DNA of 63,345 nt from Acidobacteriaceae bacterium (GTDB lineage: Bacteria > Acidobacteriota > Terriglobia > Terriglobales > Acidobacteriaceae): contig DAIDGZ010000033.1 in assembly GCA_027452125.1 (NCBI GenBank), forward strand, positions 1 to 63,345, given 5' to 3'. The notes beneath the pieces were generated by a model. It did not search any database. It had not been told where the DNA came from and saw only the letters and a list, made by a program, of their open reading frames with translations. Numbering within the stretch: the first letter of the stretch is position 1; every line of letters starts with the position of its first letter. Positions 62,017 to 63,345 of this stretch are shown here, one piece after another. The translations under genes were made by a program, and so were the position numbers.

Positions 62017-63345
62017 GGTCCAATTCGAGGATCAGCGGCCGGCCACGCGGAATGGCAGCCCTCGGTGAATCCGTGGATGGTGGCGCTTTCGGTGATGCTC
62101 TCCACCTTTATGGTGGTGCTGGATTCCTCAGTGGCCAACGTGGCTCTGCCACATATTGCGGGCAATCTGTCGGCCTCGACGGATGAGTCGACCTGGGTAT
62201 TAACGAGCTATCTTGTTTCCAACGCGATCATGCTGCCGGCCACTGGATGGATTGCGCGTCGTATTGGCCGCAAGCGCCTGATGATGCTTTCCATTCTTAT
62301 CTTCACCGGAGCATCGCTGCTGTGTGGCATGGCGATGAGCATGCCCATGTTGATTGTGGCGCGTGTGCTGCAGGGGGTGGGCGGCGGCGGCATGCAGCCG
62401 CTTTCGCAATCGATTCTGCTGGAGAGCTTTCCGCCGGAGAAGCATGGCACGGCCATGGCCGCCTATGGCATGGGCATCGTGGTGGCTCCGGTCATCGGCC
62501 CTACGCTGGGCGGGTGGATTACCGACAGCTACTCGTGGCGCTGGATCTTCTACATCAACCTGCCGGTTGGCGTGCTGGCTCTTCTGATGGCAAATCTATA
62601 CCTGGAAGACCCGCCGTATCTGCGCGTTAATGCTCGCGGAGCCATTGATTATCTGGGTTTTGGACTGATGGCCGTGTGGCTGGGGACGCTGCAACTGGTG
62701 CTGGACAAGGGCCAGGAGGCGGACTGGTTTGGCGCTACGTGGATCTGCTGGACTGTAGCGCTCTCGGCCGCCGCGTTTGCTGGCTTTCTGGTGCGCGAAT
62801 TCACAACCGGCGATCCAATTGTGAATCTGCGTGTACTGGGCGATCGCAACTTCAGCGTTGGCACGTTACTGACCAGTATTTATGGGTTTACGCTTTACGG
62901 AATCACAGCGCTGATGCCGCTATTTCTGCAGACGCTGCTGGGATATCCGGCGCTGGACAGTGGTCTGGCGGTAAGTCCGCGCGGCGTTGGCTCCATCCTA
63001 TCCATGCTTCTGGTGGGCTGGCTGGCAAATCGCGTGGACGGCCGGGTGCTGCTGGCCTGCGGCTTTGCCATCTTTGCCTATTCCACCTTTGTATTAAGTC
63101 ACGTGAACCTGACGGTTTCGATGGGATCGGTAGCCTGGCCAAACGTGGTGAACGGCTTTGCAGGGGGCTTTGTGTTTGTGCCATTGACAACCATGGCCAT
63201 GGGGCGTCTGCGCAAGGACCAGATGGGCAATGCCGCCGGCATCTACAACCTGATGCGCAACATTGGCGGGAGCGTGGGCATTGCCAGCGTTACCACGCTG
63301 CTGGTGCGCAATGCGCAAACGCACCAGAACTATCTGGCAGCACAT
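62008..63345 (+). CDS. EmrB/QacA-type MFS drug exporter (DHA2 family), cut off at window end
   Basis: The frame is open for 446 codons from ATG 62008 to the end of the window. Helices alternate with family motifs: FMVVLDSSVANVALPHIAGNLSAS in the first helix with the DHA2 Asp, GRKRLMMLSI (motif A), ARVLQGVGGGGMQPLSQSIL, and GPTLGGWITDSYSWRWIFYINLPVG (motif C region). About 12 helices are visible and the last two of the usual 14 are missing. The transcript may be leaderless. It likely pumps out toxic compounds under TetR control. Confidence 0.92.
   Translation, partial: MVSGPIRGSAAGHAEWQPSVNPWMVALSVMLSTFMVVLDSSVANVALPHIAGNLSASTDESTWVLTSYLVSNAIMLPATGWIARRIGRKRLMMLSILIFTGASLLCGMAMSMPMLIVARVLQGVGGGGMQPLSQSILLESFPPEKHGTAMAAYGMGIVVAPVIGPTLGGWITDSYSWRWIFYINLPVGVLALLMANLYLEDPPYLRVNARGAIDYLGFGLMAVWLGTLQLVLDKGQEADWFGATWICWTVALSAAAFAGFLVREFTTGDPIVNLRVLGDRNFSVGTLLTSIYGFTLYGITALMPLFLQTLLGYPALDSGLAVSPRGVGSILSMLLVGWLANRVDGRVLLACGFAIFAYSTFVLSHVNLTVSMGSVAWPNVVNGFAGGFVFVPLTTMAMGRLRKDQMGNAAGIYNLMRNIGGSVGIASVTTLLVRNAQTHQNYLAAH

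Overview
The window is a high-GC, gene-dense bacterial chromosome segment. Its gene content points to a member of the Acidobacteriota, probably a soil Terriglobia/Acidobacteriia relative. The evidence is an Alternative Complex III plus caa3 oxidase operon, secreted choice-of-anchor D repeat proteins with the Gly-rich C-terminal insert often seen in that phylum, a TonB-ExbB-ExbD-ExbD-TPR cluster, and many lipoproteins and glycosidases. The taxonomic call is inference; there is no rRNA gene in the window.

Layout. 1-1283: a truncated ammonium transporter with a small coupled membrane ORF (minus strand), then a YnfA/SMR-like membrane protein. 1722-15225: one long respiratory operon, actABCDEF, a conserved unknown, sco, coxB (fused to cytochrome c), coxA (A2 type, YSHPAVY), coxC and coxD. 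It has a perfect TGTGA-N6-TCACA palindrome just upstream and an intrinsic terminator at the end. 15348-24932: a Tat-exported glycosidase-like protein, a class II photolyase, and a 1725-residue secreted Asp-box/ASH-repeat protein. 25038-27718: gatC-gatA and an unknown exported protein. 28388-31456: yajC-secD-secF, with a promoter and a long structured leader upstream. 31696-35513: tonB, exbB, exbD, exbD and a TPR lipoprotein. 35612-44962: mixed envelope and sugar genes, namely a GH31 glycosidase, SurA/PrsA-like and DsbA-like lipoproteins, an Asp-box propeller translationally coupled to a ubiquitin-like protein ending in Gly-Gly, an ATP-grasp enzyme, an SRPBCC protein, a fasciclin protein and a DUF2127 protein. 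45468-52818: the start of the dcw cluster (mraZ, rsmH, ftsL, ftsI, murE, murF), with five 10-bp-phased MraZ boxes upstream. 52819-53685: a subclass B3 metallo-beta-lactamase gene directly abutting murF and broken by an in-frame amber codon inside the HxHxDH zinc motif. 53820-57134: an MscS channel, a stand-alone cyclic-nucleotide-binding protein, plsY and gpsA. 57230-61217 (minus): a sugar-catabolism operon (alginate-lyase-like enzyme, aldo/keto reductase, zinc alcohol dehydrogenase, RbsD/FucU-like). 61335-63345: a TetR regulator divergent from a truncated EmrB/QacA-type MFS transporter, with overlapping operator dyads covering the transporter start codon.

How it works together. The first third encodes a complete quinol-to-oxygen electron path (ACIII, then the heme c of CoxB, then the caa3 oxidase, with Sco for CuA assembly). 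The middle encodes protein export and energy coupling for outer-membrane transport, with periplasmic folding factors. The last third covers the start of cell-wall synthesis, phospholipid synthesis, osmotic release and carbohydrate use. The most unusual items are the amber codon in the beta-lactamase motif, the propeller/ubiquitin-like pair, the separated MscS/cNMP pair, CRP-like palindromes at three loci, and the unexplained structured RNA candidates upstream of yajC. No tRNA, rRNA, CRISPR array, insertion sequence or prophage gene was recognised.
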